Assembly (NCBI GenBank): GCA_965202895.1
Contig: OZ241901.1
Location: 4,650,001-4,714,000 of the forward strand
DNA length: 64,000 nt
Direction of reading: 5' to 3'
From: JAJDXW01 sp965202895
GTDB taxonomy: Bacteria > Pseudomonadota > Gammaproteobacteria > HK1
Below are positions 33,489-41,832 of this stretch, piece after piece (position 1 is the first letter of the stretch; each line of letters opens with the position of its first letter). The notes beneath the pieces are model-generated. The model worked only from the letters and a program-made list of their open reading frames with translations. It did not search any database and was not told the origin of the DNA. The position numbers and the translations under genes were made by a program.

Positions 33489-34271
33489 TCAAGACTGCCG
33501 GGCCGGCTCGGGCGGCGGCTCGGGGGCCGCCGGGTACGGGGGCGGGTCGGGCTCGCTGACCCGCACGCTCCCGTGCAGGCGCCGCCGGACGATGCGGGCC
33601 ACCGCCTCCGTCCGCTCGGTCCGGGTCCCGCCGAACCGCACGCCCTCCACCGCCTCGCACACGTCCGCCGGGGTCAGGCCCTCCAGCACCTCCGAGACGG
33701 CGAGCCGCCGCGGCGGCGCGTCCGGCCGCAGGGCGAGGAAATCGGCCCGAAGCTCGCGCGAACCCCGGTGGCCGTGCAGCCGCCACAGCTCCCGCACGCC
33801 GATCTGGGCATAGCGCTCGACCTTCCCTTCATCGGCGCTCGTGATCTCGGCCTCGACCACCAGGTCGGGGGCGGTATCCACCAGGAACGCCTCGGCGGCG
33901 GCTTCCCCTTTCCGGGACGCCGCCCGGTATCGCTCGGCCCGTTCGCCGATATAGAAGGTGCAATCGGGCTCCATTCCGGTGCCGGGCGGCTCGCCGCTTC
34001 CCCGGAGCCGCACGGAGCGGAGCTTCTTCGACGTGCGGCGGAAGCCGTCCGCGGCGACGTCCACGATGTCGTCGAATATGCCGGTCAGATCTTCGTGGAG
34101 GTTCGAGGGGGACATCAGGGTGATGAGTCCCCGCACCGGGTCGAGGCAGACGCGGCGGAAGTGCCGGCTCCAGTCGACGGCGGCGAGCTCGGCGATGGTG
34201 CCGGCGTCGGCGCGAATGACGTGGATGGTCGAGCCGAGCGGCCCGACGAACATGGTGGCAGGGGGTTTCAT
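33489..34271 (-). CDS. Uma2-family (DUF820, PD-(D/E)XK-like) protein, copy 1
   Basis: A 260-aa protein of the Uma2/DUF820 restriction-endonuclease-like fold. The recognisable core is GMEPDCTFYIGERA (about residue 108) followed by APDLVVEAEITSADEGKVERYAQIGVRELW, giving the D...E-x-E/K-like layout. It is paralogous to the divergent gene at 34885 through nearly its whole length, including the upstream GGAGGCG-CCGCCATG leader. Uma2 proteins are common in mobile or expanded families, and their function is unknown. The C-terminus is Pro-rich. The 175 bp downstream hold nothing I recognise. Confidence 0.8.
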   Translation of the reverse strand: MKPPATMFVGPLGSTIHVIRADAGTIAELAAVDWSRHFRRVCLDPVRGLITLMSPSNLHEDLTGIFDDIVDVAADGFRRTSKKLRSVRLRGSGEPPGTGMEPDCTFYIGERAERYRAASRKGEAAAEAFLVDTAPDLVVEAEITSADEGKVERYAQIGVRELWRLHGHRGSRELRADFLALRPDAPPRRLAVSEVLEGLTPADVCEAVEGVRFGGTRTERTEAVARIVRRRLHGSVRVSEPDPPPYPAAPEPPPEPARQS

Positions 34272-34372
34272 GGCGGATACGCCTCCGGTGAGAGCCAGTG
34301 GGCCGTCCGCCGCGAAACTGCCCGCACGCAGCATACACCACCGCCTGCCTCGCGGGAACTCTCTCCTTGGGG

Positions 34373-34671
34373 GAGGCATGTGCGCTGTGGGGTTTTCGCC
34401 GGGCACCCTCTCGCGAACGCTCTTGGGCACGGCGTCCTGGGAACGCGGGCGTCCCGCCCGCAAATGGGATGGCGAGACCGCCGCCGATCAATGCGGGCGG
34501 GACGCCCGCGTTCCCAGGACGCCGTGCCCGCGCAAGAGGCTCCGTGGGGTGAAATCCGCCAACCAGACCCACGAGCTGCCCCGAAACCGTGGAAGAACGC
34601 CGTTTCCGCGGGGTAAGAAATATCTCGACCCCCGATCTCCACCCCCTATATCAAGAGCTTGCGAACAGCGC
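34373..34671. repeat. Repeat family 2, copy F
   Basis: An approximately 300-bp intergenic element. Its core is a perfect 37-bp inverted repeat, 34425-34461 pairing with 34493-34529, around a 31-base loop. The copy at 59349-59665 matches it in inverted orientation from the GAGGCATGTGCGC end to the GCGAACAGCGC end. The core module (arm plus AAATGGGATGGCGAGACCG loop) is also found inside family 1 elements. It lies between two divergent Uma2-family genes. Confidence 0.87.
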
Positions 34672-34697
34672 AGGGGACTCGGATCCGTTCAGGATCG

Positions 34698-34790
34698 TGT
34701 CACGCCGCGGAATTGGTTCGCGCGGGTGAACCCGGTTCGGTCGAATCGGAGCAGCGACGGTCCTGGGGACGGCGAATCCCGCGGCGGGAA
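34698..34790. repeat. Repeat family 1, half copy E
   Basis: This matches one end of family 1 (TGTCACGCCGCGGAATTGGTTCG onward, through the CCCGGTTCGGTCGAATCGGAGC block) and stops at about 34790 without the core palindrome or the other terminus. It is immediately next to family 2 copy F and just upstream of the promoter region of the second Uma2 gene. Confidence 0.75.
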
Positions 34791-34805
34791 CGCTTCCTGG
34801 TTGCG

Positions 34806-34811
34806 TATACT
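34806..34811 (+). promoter_or_regulatory. Possible -10 element of the second Uma2 gene
   Basis: TATACT in GCGTATACTGCGCGGGC lies 74 bp before the ATG. The divergent paralogue has the matching GTGTATGCTGCGTGCGGGC on the minus strand at about 34323-34338, so the promoter seems to have been duplicated with the gene. No clear -35 box is visible. Confidence 0.35.
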
Positions 34812-34884
34812 GCGCGGGCGATCCGGGCGGCCGGCGGCGGGCCGTCCGGACCGCCCGGAGATTCCGAATGGAGGCGAACCCGCC

Positions 34885-35784
34885 ATGAGCCGCGCCCCCA
34901 CGACCACCCTCGGCCCTCTCGGATCGACCATCCACTCCCTGCACGCGGGCCCCGACACGGTCGCGGCGCTCGCCGCCGTCGGCTGGAGCCGACACTTCCG
35001 GCGCGTGTGCCTCGACCCGGTACGGGGCCTCGTCACGTTGATGGCCCCGTCGCGCCTCCATGACGATCTCGCCGGCATATTCACGGACATCGTGGATATC
35101 GCGACCGGGGCCTTCGGCCGCCCCTCCAGAGGGCTGCTCACCACCCGCCTCCGCGGCCCGGGCGACCCGCCCGGCACGGGGATGGAGCCCGATTGCGCCT
35201 TCTACGTCGGTGACCGGGCAAGGGGATATCGAGCCGCCCTCATCGAAGGGGAGGCGCAGGCCGATGCGTTCCTCGAATGCACCGCTCCCGACCTGGTGGT
35301 CGAGGTCGAGCTCACCAACGCCGACGATGGCAAGATCGAGCGCTACGGCGACATCGGGGTGCGGGAGCTGTGGCGGGTCCACGCCCGCCGGGGAACGCGG
35401 GAGGTCGGCGCCGGGTTTCTCGCACTGCGGCCAGGCGCTCCCCCGCGGCCGCTCGCCTCGTCGGAGGTGATCGGGGGCCTCGAGCCGGCCGACGTGTGCG
35501 AGGCGGTGGAAGGCGTCCGGCGCGGGCTCAGCCGCGAAGATCGTACGGAAGCGGTGGCCCGCATCGTCCGCCGCCGGAAGCGGGAGATCTTCCGGGTCAG
35601 GGAGGAGACGCCCGGCGAGGGGGGCGGAGCCGCGGAGGCGAAGCCGGGCGCCCCGTCCACCGACGCCGGCGCGGGGCGAGAGCACCGGGCTCCCGCCGCG
35701 CGGGCGGGCCGGGCCGGGGGCGGCCCGGGTGGGCCGCGGCCCTACTCGGCGGCCCGCGCCGGCCCCCCCGGGAGGTCGGCGTAG
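34885..35784 (+). CDS. Uma2-family (DUF820, PD-(D/E)XK-like) protein, copy 2
   Basis: A 299-aa paralogue of the protein at 33489, sharing LGPLGSTIH, WSRHFRRVCLDPVRGL, GMEPDCAFYVGDRA and TAPDLVVEVELTNADDGKIERYGDIGVRELW. The last 60 residues are a Gly/Ala/Pro-rich tail without a counterpart in copy 1, and the frame runs 43 bp into the convergent GST gene. The original stop may therefore have been lost. A GGAGGCG ribosome site precedes the ATG. The function of the family is unknown. Confidence 0.78.
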   Translation: MSRAPTTTLGPLGSTIHSLHAGPDTVAALAAVGWSRHFRRVCLDPVRGLVTLMAPSRLHDDLAGIFTDIVDIATGAFGRPSRGLLTTRLRGPGDPPGTGMEPDCAFYVGDRARGYRAALIEGEAQADAFLECTAPDLVVEVELTNADDGKIERYGDIGVRELWRVHARRGTREVGAGFLALRPGAPPRPLASSEVIGGLEPADVCEAVEGVRRGLSREDRTEAVARIVRRRKREIFRVREETPGEGGGAAEAKPGAPSTDAGAGREHRAPAARAGRAGGGPGGPRPYSAARAGPPGRSA

Positions 35785-36560
35785 ACCTCGAACTTCCCGG
35801 CGTCGAAGGCGAGCGGCTGCACGATCCCGCCCGCCGCTTCGAGCACCGCGGCGATCTCCGCGACGGCGATCGCGTTCTCCCAGACCCGCGCCAGGGTCGG
35901 AAACTCGGCCGCGAGGTCGATCCCCGCGAGCAGGGCGTTGCGCACCTGGGGCACGAGGAAGCAGTCGGCCAGCGTGAGGTGTTCGCCGACCGCATGACGC
36001 CCCGCGCACCGGTTCAGGATCGACTCCAGCGCGCCGAACTCCCGGCGGATGAAATGCACGCGTAGCGGGTGGACGGCGGGAGGGGCCTTCACCATGCCCC
36101 ACTCGCCGATCGCCTGGATGATGAACGGGATGTTCTGGTAGGGCTGGGTGTCGGCGGCGATGATCCACGCGATACGGCGCGCCTCCGCCCGCAGCCAGGG
36201 GTCCTCGGGGAGCATCGGCCGGCCCGCGTTCGCGCCGATCGAGTCCTCCAGGTAGTCCACGATCGGGCCGGACTGGGTCATCTTGCGGCCGTCCGGGAGC
36301 AGCAGCACCGGAATGCGGCCCTCCGGATTGAAGGCGGTGAGGTCGGTGGTGCCGAGCTTCCCGGTCTCGGGATCGCTCTCCGGCATCGTGAAGACGGGGA
36401 TCCCCCGGTGGTCCGTCTCGAAGCCCATGCCGACGAGCTCGACCAGCGACGACGGAACGCCCCGGCAGCCGAGGTAGAGGGTCACCCGCATCGAGGCACT
36501 GCTCGCCGGGTGGTAGTAGAGGCGCATCGGCCCGGCCGGCGGCCCCGCTTTCTCCTTCAT
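35742..36560 (-). CDS. Glutathione S-transferase family protein
   Basis: A 272-aa GST-fold protein. The thioredoxin-like N-domain (MRLYYHPASSASMRVTLYLG) carries a Ser-rich start of the first helix, where the glutathione-activating Ser or Tyr sits, and TQSGPIVDYLED is the glutathione gamma-Glu site. The helical C-domain includes HLTLADCFLVPQVRNALLAG. The architecture resembles maleylacetoacetate isomerase-like zeta GSTs. MKEKAG at 36560 or MRLYYHP at 36524 could be the start. It is the last gene of a minus-strand series beginning at the glutamine synthetase gene. Confidence 0.83.
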   Translation of the reverse strand: MKEKAGPPAGPMRLYYHPASSASMRVTLYLGCRGVPSSLVELVGMGFETDHRGIPVFTMPESDPETGKLGTTDLTAFNPEGRIPVLLLPDGRKMTQSGPIVDYLEDSIGANAGRPMLPEDPWLRAEARRIAWIIAADTQPYQNIPFIIQAIGEWGMVKAPPAVHPLRVHFIRREFGALESILNRCAGRHAVGEHLTLADCFLVPQVRNALLAGIDLAAEFPTLARVWENAIAVAEIAAVLEAAGGIVQPLAFDAGKFEVYADLPGGPARAAE

Positions 36561-36661
36561 GTCGTACCTCGCCGTCCACGGGGATGTCGTCCCCCAAGTG
36601 TGTCACCCCGGTGCGCGCAAGGGTAGACCGATCGGACGGCATGGAACGGTGGAGCGGCGGA

Positions 36662-37258
36662 TCAGGGCCGGGGCGGATCGCACCCGCTCCGCCCCCAGTC
36701 CGGCTCGAAGCCGAGGATGATGCAGTCCGCCGGCAGGCGCGGGTTGAACAGCAGGTTGTGCCAGAACGTGGCCTCGCGGATCGGATCGTGCTCCGAGAGG
36801 CGCCGAACCGCGCAGTGCACGCGGTACCGCTGGCCGAACTGCTCGAAGTCGAGCCGGCATTCCCGGCCCGCCAGCAGCTTCGCCGCGGTCCCGGACGCGG
36901 GCGGGAAGGCCCCGGTGAGGGTGTCGGAGAACTCGCGCGCGGCCTGGTAGTACCGCTCGGCGAGGAGCTCGAGGGCGCTCTCGCGCCGCTCGGCCGGGTC
37001 GTGCGTGCGCCGGGCCAGGTGGCGAAGCTCCATCGTCGCCGAGTGCTCGGGCCGCTTGCACAATACGGTGACGATCCGGGCGATGGGGTCGGCGTCCCGG
37101 GCCGGGGACGCGATCGGCATCATCCCGCTCGTCGGGCGGCCGCCGCGGCCCCGCATCGCGATCTGGCGGATCCGGCACTGCCAGTGGAGGAACCGGTCGC
37201 GAAGCTCCTCGTCGGCGCGGTCGAGGCGCAGCCCGGCTTCGGTCCGCGTATCCGTCAT
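36662..37258 (-). CDS. Conserved hypothetical protein
   Basis: A 198-aa soluble protein without a family I can name. It begins with an amphipathic helix (ELRDRFLHWQCRIRQIAMR) and contains GRPTSGMMP and a C-terminal EATFWHNLLFNPRLPADCIILGFEPDWG block. The Trp/Arg-rich conserved-looking blocks and codon usage like its neighbours suggest a real gene. It lies between the GST and nitrilase-family genes on the same strand. The start at 37258 is the ATG nearest these conserved parts. Confidence 0.6.
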   Translation of the reverse strand: MTDTRTEAGLRLDRADEELRDRFLHWQCRIRQIAMRGRGGRPTSGMMPIASPARDADPIARIVTVLCKRPEHSATMELRHLARRTHDPAERRESALELLAERYYQAAREFSDTLTGAFPPASGTAAKLLAGRECRLDFEQFGQRYRVHCAVRRLSEHDPIREATFWHNLLFNPRLPADCIILGFEPDWGRSGCDPPRP

Positions 37259-37560
37259 CGGGAGGCCCCACCTTCGTCCCGATCGGCCGCCCGGACCGCG
37301 GCGGCCTCCGGGCGGGAATCGAGTCGGGTCATGCCCTGCCCCGCTCCGGATCGGCCGGATCGGCAAGTCCGGGCGGGGAGAAGCCGGCGGCCGGGCGCGG
37401 CCGCGGATGAGCTGTGACCTCGCCCGGGTACGAGCCCGGGCGGCCGAAGTCGTCGTGGGGGCCGCGGCGGGGACGGCCGCATGATCCGCTCACGGCGACG
37501 CGGCCCACGGGGTTCGCGCCCCGGCCGCGGCGCGGCGGGGCTCCGCGCACCGGGCTGCGG
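37259..37560. other. Gene-free stretch
   Basis: About 300 bp of GC-rich sequence between two minus-strand genes. I see no convincing gene, repeat or terminator in it. Confidence 0.5.
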
Positions 37561-38442
37561 TCAGGCGGCGGCGCGGGGCTTCCGGACGGGAGCTTCCGGG
37601 GCGGCGAACCGTCGGTCGTGCCCGAGGCTCGGGATCCGCCCGCGGGCATCCGCGACGCTCTCGACGTCGACCGTTGCGACGACGTGCCCCGGGTCCTCCC
37701 CGCCGTCCGCGAGCACCTCGCCCCACGGCGAGACGACGAGCGAGTGGCCGTAGGCCGCGCCGCCGCCCGCCACCGGACCCGTCGCGCACGGTGCGACGAC
37801 CACCGCGCCGTTCTCGATGGCGCGGGCGCGGTTGAGGACGTGCCAGTGCGCCTCCCCCGTCACCTGGGTGAAGGCGGCCGGCACGGCGAGGATCTCCGCC
37901 CCGGCCTGGGCGAGCGCGCGGTAGAGCTGGGGGAAGCGGAGGTCGTAGCAGATGGTCATGCCGAGCCGGCCCCAGGGCGTATCCACCAGGACGGCCTGCC
38001 CGCCGGGGGCGACCACCGCGGACTCGCGGTAGCGCTCGGTGGGCGACAGGTCCACGTCGAAGAGGTGGACCTTGTCGTAGCGGGCGCGGACCTCCCCTCG
38101 ATCGTCCAGCACGTAGCCGCGGTTGAGGAGCCGCCCGCCCGGCCCGTCCACCGCGATGGAGCCGATCAGCGTCCACACCCCCGCGTCGCTCGCGAAGTCC
38201 CGCAGCGCGGCGAGCACCGGATGGCGCGCCTCCGGGGCGGCCGGAGGGGCGAACAGGCCGTTCTCGCTCTTGAGGCCGCCGCAGTACTCGGGGAGGCACA
38301 CCAGCTCCGCGCCCGCCGCGACCGCGGCGCCGGCCAGGCGCCGGGCCTCCTCGATGGCCTCGTCGAAGGCCGCGCGCGGCCGGGTCTGCACACAGCCGAT
38401 CCTGACTTCCCGTTTCATCGTCGATTCACGCTTCGTCGTCAT
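37561..38442 (-). CDS. Carbon-nitrogen hydrolase (Nit1/Nit2-like amidase)
   Basis: A 293-aa nitrilase-superfamily amidase with a complete Glu-Lys-Cys triad: Glu in LPEYCG (about residue 51), Lys in YDKVHLFD (about residue 124) and Cys in TICYDLRFPQLYR (about residue 164). The ARYDKVHLFDVD and CYDLRFP context is typical of the Nit branch that hydrolyses deaminated glutathione or omega-amides (2-oxoglutaramate). An omega-amidase would fit the neighbouring glutamine/glutamate-type genes, but this is inference. MKREV at 38418 is an alternative start. Confidence 0.87.
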   Translation of the reverse strand: MTTKRESTMKREVRIGCVQTRPRAAFDEAIEEARRLAGAAVAAGAELVCLPEYCGGLKSENGLFAPPAAPEARHPVLAALRDFASDAGVWTLIGSIAVDGPGGRLLNRGYVLDDRGEVRARYDKVHLFDVDLSPTERYRESAVVAPGGQAVLVDTPWGRLGMTICYDLRFPQLYRALAQAGAEILAVPAAFTQVTGEAHWHVLNRARAIENGAVVVAPCATGPVAGGGAAYGHSLVVSPWGEVLADGGEDPGHVVATVDVESVADARGRIPSLGHDRRFAAPEAPVRKPRAAA

Positions 38443-38497
38443 CTTCCCGCCTCCCCTTCGGCTCCGGACGGACGCTCTCGCGCCCCGGTTTCACGCC

Positions 38498-38908
38498 TCA
38501 GAACTTCCTGTACGCCTCGCGGAGCTGCACCAGCGGGTGGCGCTCCGACATCTGGAACTTGACGAGCAGCTCCCGGGCGATCATGTCGCGGTCCTGCTGG
38601 TTGTCGGGCAGCTCGACGTCGTCCGGGACCCGCACCCAGCCGTTGATGTTGCGGTCGAACACCGCCGCGTGCCCCTCCTCGTAGCCCATGTGGACGTCTT
38701 CGAGCCAGTTGAGGTCCTCCCAGCCCATGATCTCGAGGTACTTCCCGAGGAAGGGGGTGAGGCGATCGTAGTCGGGGAGGAGGTTGACGTCGTAGCGATA
38801 GCCGATGTGCTGGCCGATCTCCTTCTCGCGCTCCGAGTCGAGCCCGTCGCCGGAGACGAACTGGTCGCCGCTCCTCGACCCGGAGCCCTCGTGGCTGGCG
38901 CCTGCCAT
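38498..38908 (-). CDS. Hypothetical protein in the GlxBCD/MgsABC cluster
   Basis: A 136-aa acidic protein of no recognised family. It has a Trp/Asp-rich centre (MGWEDLNWLEDVHMGYEEGHAAVFDR) and ends in LVQLREAYRKF. It has no membrane segment. It sits 55 bp upstream of the nitrilase-family gene and 82 bp downstream of the DUF1640-like gene, so it is probably part of the same transcript and could be an accessory subunit. Confidence 0.6.
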   Translation of the reverse strand: MAGASHEGSGSRSGDQFVSGDGLDSEREKEIGQHIGYRYDVNLLPDYDRLTPFLGKYLEIMGWEDLNWLEDVHMGYEEGHAAVFDRNINGWVRVPDDVELPDNQQDRDMIARELLVKFQMSERHPLVQLREAYRKF

Positions 38909-38990
38909 GCTTCCCTCCCGTTTCGTGGCGAGTCCGTAGCCGGTGACGGCGTTGTCCTGGCCGGGACCGCGGCCGCCCCGGCCGGGGGGT

Positions 38991-39206
38991 CTAAAGCAGC
39001 TCGATGAGGCTGAACGTGATCGCCCCGTTCGCGATGACGATGCCGAGCGCGGCCTGGCAGAGGTCGGCGCGGGCGGCGAGGTCGGAACGGCTTCCCGGGG
39101 CCTCGTCGCGCATCGTCTTCGCCGCAGCTTCGGCCTGCTCGCGGGTGAAGCCGGCCGCTTCGAGCTCGCGGGCGGCGCCGGGGGTGTCGAAGGTGCGGAT
39201 GCGCAT
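38991..39206 (-). CDS. Small DUF1640-like protein
   Basis: A 71-aa protein starting MRIRTFDTPGAARELEAAGF, followed by TREQAEAAAKTM and ARADLCQAALGIVIANGAITF. The FDT start, the AGFxxxQAEA helix and the closing hydrophobic segment match the layout of DUF1640 proteins, but the coiled-coil middle is much shorter than usual. A start at 39263 is possible but gives an unrelated Arg-rich front. It is a member of the glxBCD-like cluster. Confidence 0.55.
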   Translation of the reverse strand: MRIRTFDTPGAARELEAAGFTREQAEAAAKTMRDEAPGSRSDLAARADLCQAALGIVIANGAITFSLIELL

Positions 39207-39318
39207 GGTGGTGTTTCCGTGCGGTGGCCGTTGGCATCGTGGGCGATGACGGACCCTTTCCAACCGATGGGGTCTGCCTCGCCCCGGCTTCGGCAGGCCC
39301 CCTACCGGTGCAGGGCCG

Positions 39319-40701
39319 CTACAGGTGATGGTAATCCTCGACGCCGACCGTGTGGCTCGTGCCCGCGAGCGGGACGCCGGCCATCGCCGACGCTTCCATC
39401 GTGAGGGCGGCGAGGTCCTCGGGCTCCAGGCTGTGGACGTCGGTCTTCCCGCAGGCGCGCGCCATCATCTGGGCCTCGATGGTCAGGGTGTGCAGGAAGT
39501 TGTACACCCGCTCGGCGGCCTCGTCCGGGTCGAGCCGTGCGCGGAGCGCCGGGTCCTGGGTCGCCACCCCCACCGGGCAGCGGCCGGTGTGGCAGTGGTA
39601 GCAGTAGCCGGCCTCGACCCCGATCTCCGTCTCGTAGTCGGCCTCCGGGACGTCCTTGTTGCAGTTGAGGGCCATCAGCACCGAATGCCCGAGGGCGACC
39701 GCGTCCGCGCCGAGGGCGAGGGCCTTGGCGACGTCCCCGCCGTTGCGGATGCCCCCCGCGTAGACGAGGGAGATCTCGCCCCGCCGGCCGAGGTCGTCGA
39801 TGGCCCGGCGCGCCTGGCGGATGGCCGCCATGCCGGGCACCCCGGTCTCCTCGGTGGCGAGATGCGGCCCGGCCCCGGTGCCCCCCTCCATCCCGTCGAT
39901 GTAGATGGAGTCGGGATCGCACTTCACCGCCATCCGCACGTCGTCGTAGACCCGCGCGGCCCCCAGCTTGAGCTGGATCGGGATCCGCCAGTCCGTCGCC
40001 TCCCGGATCTCGATGATCTTGAGCGCGAGGTCGTCGGGGCCGAGCCAGTCCGGGTGGCGGGCCGGGGAGCGCTGGTCGATGCCGGCCGGCAGGCTCCGCA
40101 TCTCCGCGACCTGGTCGGTGACCTTCTGCCCCATCAGGTGGCCGCCGAGCCCCACCTTGCATCCCTGGCCGATGAAGAACTCGCACGCATCGGCGAGCAT
40201 GAGGTGGTGGGGGTTGAACCCGTAGCGGGACTGGATGCACTGGTAGAACCACTTCGTCGAGTAGCGCCGCTCGTCCGGGATCATGCCCCCCTCCCCGGAG
40301 CACGTCGCGGACCCCGCCATCGTCGCGCCGCGCGCGAGCGCGGTCTTCGCCTCGTAGGAGAGCGCGCCGAAGCTCATGCCGGTGACGTAGACCGGGACGT
40401 CGAGCTCCATCGGAACCTTCGCGCGCGGGCCGATGACCGTCTTCGTGTCGCACTTCTCCCGGTAGCCCTCGATCACGAAGCGGGTGAGGGTGCCGGGGAG
40501 GAACGTCAGGTCGTCCCAGTGCGGGATCGGCTTGAACATGGAGAAACCGCGCATCCGGTAGCGGCCGAGCTCGGACTTGATGTGGATGTCGTCGATCACC
40601 TCGCGGGTGAAGATGCGGCTCCTCCCGAGGATGCTCGTGTTGCGCCGCGGGCGGGCGGCGCCCGGATCGAGCCTCCTCGGCGCGGTCTCGCTCTTCGCCA
40701 T
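39319..40701 (-). CDS. FMN-dependent glutamate synthase-like protein (GlxD/MgsC type)
   Basis: A 460-aa protein equivalent to the FMN/Fe-S domain of glutamate synthase. Landmarks are GMSFGALSYEAKTALARGA (about residue 108), TCSGEGGMIPDER, IYIDGMEGGTGAGP (about residue 268) and the cysteine cluster CYHCHTGRCPVG (about residue 370). In methylotrophs the separately encoded trio MgsABC makes N-methylglutamate from methylamine and glutamate; in rhizobia the trio is GlxBCD. Which one applies is not decidable here, as no mgdABCD genes are seen. Confidence 0.87.
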   Translation of the reverse strand: MAKSETAPRRLDPGAARPRRNTSILGRSRIFTREVIDDIHIKSELGRYRMRGFSMFKPIPHWDDLTFLPGTLTRFVIEGYREKCDTKTVIGPRAKVPMELDVPVYVTGMSFGALSYEAKTALARGATMAGSATCSGEGGMIPDERRYSTKWFYQCIQSRYGFNPHHLMLADACEFFIGQGCKVGLGGHLMGQKVTDQVAEMRSLPAGIDQRSPARHPDWLGPDDLALKIIEIREATDWRIPIQLKLGAARVYDDVRMAVKCDPDSIYIDGMEGGTGAGPHLATEETGVPGMAAIRQARRAIDDLGRRGEISLVYAGGIRNGGDVAKALALGADAVALGHSVLMALNCNKDVPEADYETEIGVEAGYCYHCHTGRCPVGVATQDPALRARLDPDEAAERVYNFLHTLTIEAQMMARACGKTDVHSLEPEDLAALTMEASAMAGVPLAGTSHTVGVEDYHHL

Positions 40702-40769
40702 GTCGGTGTCTCCCCTCTCCCTCCCGCGGCCCGGAGCTTCGCCCCCGAGCGCCCGAGCCGTCGTCATCG

Positions 40770-41630
40770 TCAGAGGATCAGCTTCTTCTCGGCCGGCTCG
40801 AGGTTGTCGTAGTTCCAGAGCTGCTTGCCGGCCACGATCTTCGTGAAGTGGCCGACCCCTCGCTCCGGAAGCAGCTCGTACTGCCGAAGCTTGCGGGCGA
40901 GCCATGCCCTGTCGAGATCGGTGAGCTCGGCCGGAACCGCGTCCACCCCGAGGTCCCGGATCTCCCCGCCGACGTAGATCGTCCCGTCGTACATCGAGTC
41001 GCCGAGGTTCTTCCCCGCGTTGCCGCACACCACCATCCGCCCGCGCTGCATCATGAAGCCGGAGAACGCGCCGGTGTCGCCACCCACGATGATCGTCCCG
41101 CCCTTCATGTCGATGCCGGTCCGCGAACCGACCGACCCGCGGCACACCAGGTCGCCGCCCCGCATCGCCGCCCCGAAGGTGGAGCCCGCGTTCTTCTCGA
41201 TGAGGACCGTGCCCGCCATCATGTTCTCGCCGCACGACCACCCCACCCGACCGTGAATGCGCACGTTCGGGCCGTCGATGAGACCGGCCGCGAAGTAGCC
41301 GAGGGAGCCTTCGAAGACGAGGTTCAGCCGGTTGAGGATCCCGACCCCGAGGGAGTGCTTGCCGCGCGGGTTCTTCACCACGATCGAGCCGTAGCCCTCG
41401 TTCATCAGCGCCCGCAGCTTCGCGTTCACCTCGGTCGAGGTCATCGCGTCGGCGTCGATCTCGATGCGCCGGTTGTAGTCGACGTCCGGCGCCCACGGAT
41501 AGAGGAAGCGCTCCTCCTCCTCGGGCCGGAAGAAGACCTGCTGCGTCCGACCGGCGAGCTGCTCGGTGTGCAGCCCCATCTCGTAGGAACGGTCGCCGCC
41601 GGGGCTGTCGGGGGCGTTCATGCCTGCCAT
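40770..41630 (-). CDS. GXGXG (glutamate synthase gamma-like) protein (GlxC/MgsB type)
   Basis: A 286-aa protein with the glutamate synthase GXGXG beta-helix: NVRIHGRVGWSCGENMMAGTVLIEKNAGS, then GGTIIVGGDTGAF and GRMVVCGNAGKNLGDSMYDGTIYVGG. It is the structural subunit linking the amidotransferase and FMN subunits. Its gene lies between those two in the order B-C-D on the minus strand, 68 bp before glxD/mgsC-like. Start 41630 or 41621 are both possible. Confidence 0.87.
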   Translation of the reverse strand: MAGMNAPDSPGGDRSYEMGLHTEQLAGRTQQVFFRPEEEERFLYPWAPDVDYNRRIEIDADAMTSTEVNAKLRALMNEGYGSIVVKNPRGKHSLGVGILNRLNLVFEGSLGYFAAGLIDGPNVRIHGRVGWSCGENMMAGTVLIEKNAGSTFGAAMRGGDLVCRGSVGSRTGIDMKGGTIIVGGDTGAFSGFMMQRGRMVVCGNAGKNLGDSMYDGTIYVGGEIRDLGVDAVPAELTDLDRAWLARKLRQYELLPERGVGHFTKIVAGKQLWNYDNLEPAEKKLIL

Positions 41631-41651
41631 GTCGGGTCTCCTCGTCCGGTG

Positions 41652-41825
41652 CGGGCGAGGCGCCCGCGTCCCGGAGGGACACGCCGCTCCCAGGACGCGG
41701 ATTCCCGCTTGCTCCCCGCTTTCGCGGGGATGACCGGGAATGACGGCCCGTGCCGAAAAGCCCACGCCTCCGGGGCGTTGCGGGCGAGGCGCCCGCGTTC
41801 CGATGGGACACGCCGCTTCCAGGCC
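41652..41825. repeat. Two tandem half-core repeat units plus a REP-like palindrome
   Basis: Two copies of a TGCGGGCGAGGCGCCCGCG unit followed by gggacacgccgc-TCCAGG lie at about 41659-41698 and 41780-41822. Between them is CCCCGCTTTCGCGGGGATGACCGGGAATGACGG, a relative of the palindrome near 4.1 kb. The units resemble one arm of the core of the larger families 1 and 2. The whole lies between the glxC- and glxB-like genes. Confidence 0.65.
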
Positions 41826-41832
41826 GGCGGCT

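Noticed and set aside
34400..34560. Peptide-like frames with WERGRPARKWDGE-type sequence in the repeats
   Set aside because: They are translations of the palindromic core that recur at every repeat copy in several frames, with no ribosome sites.
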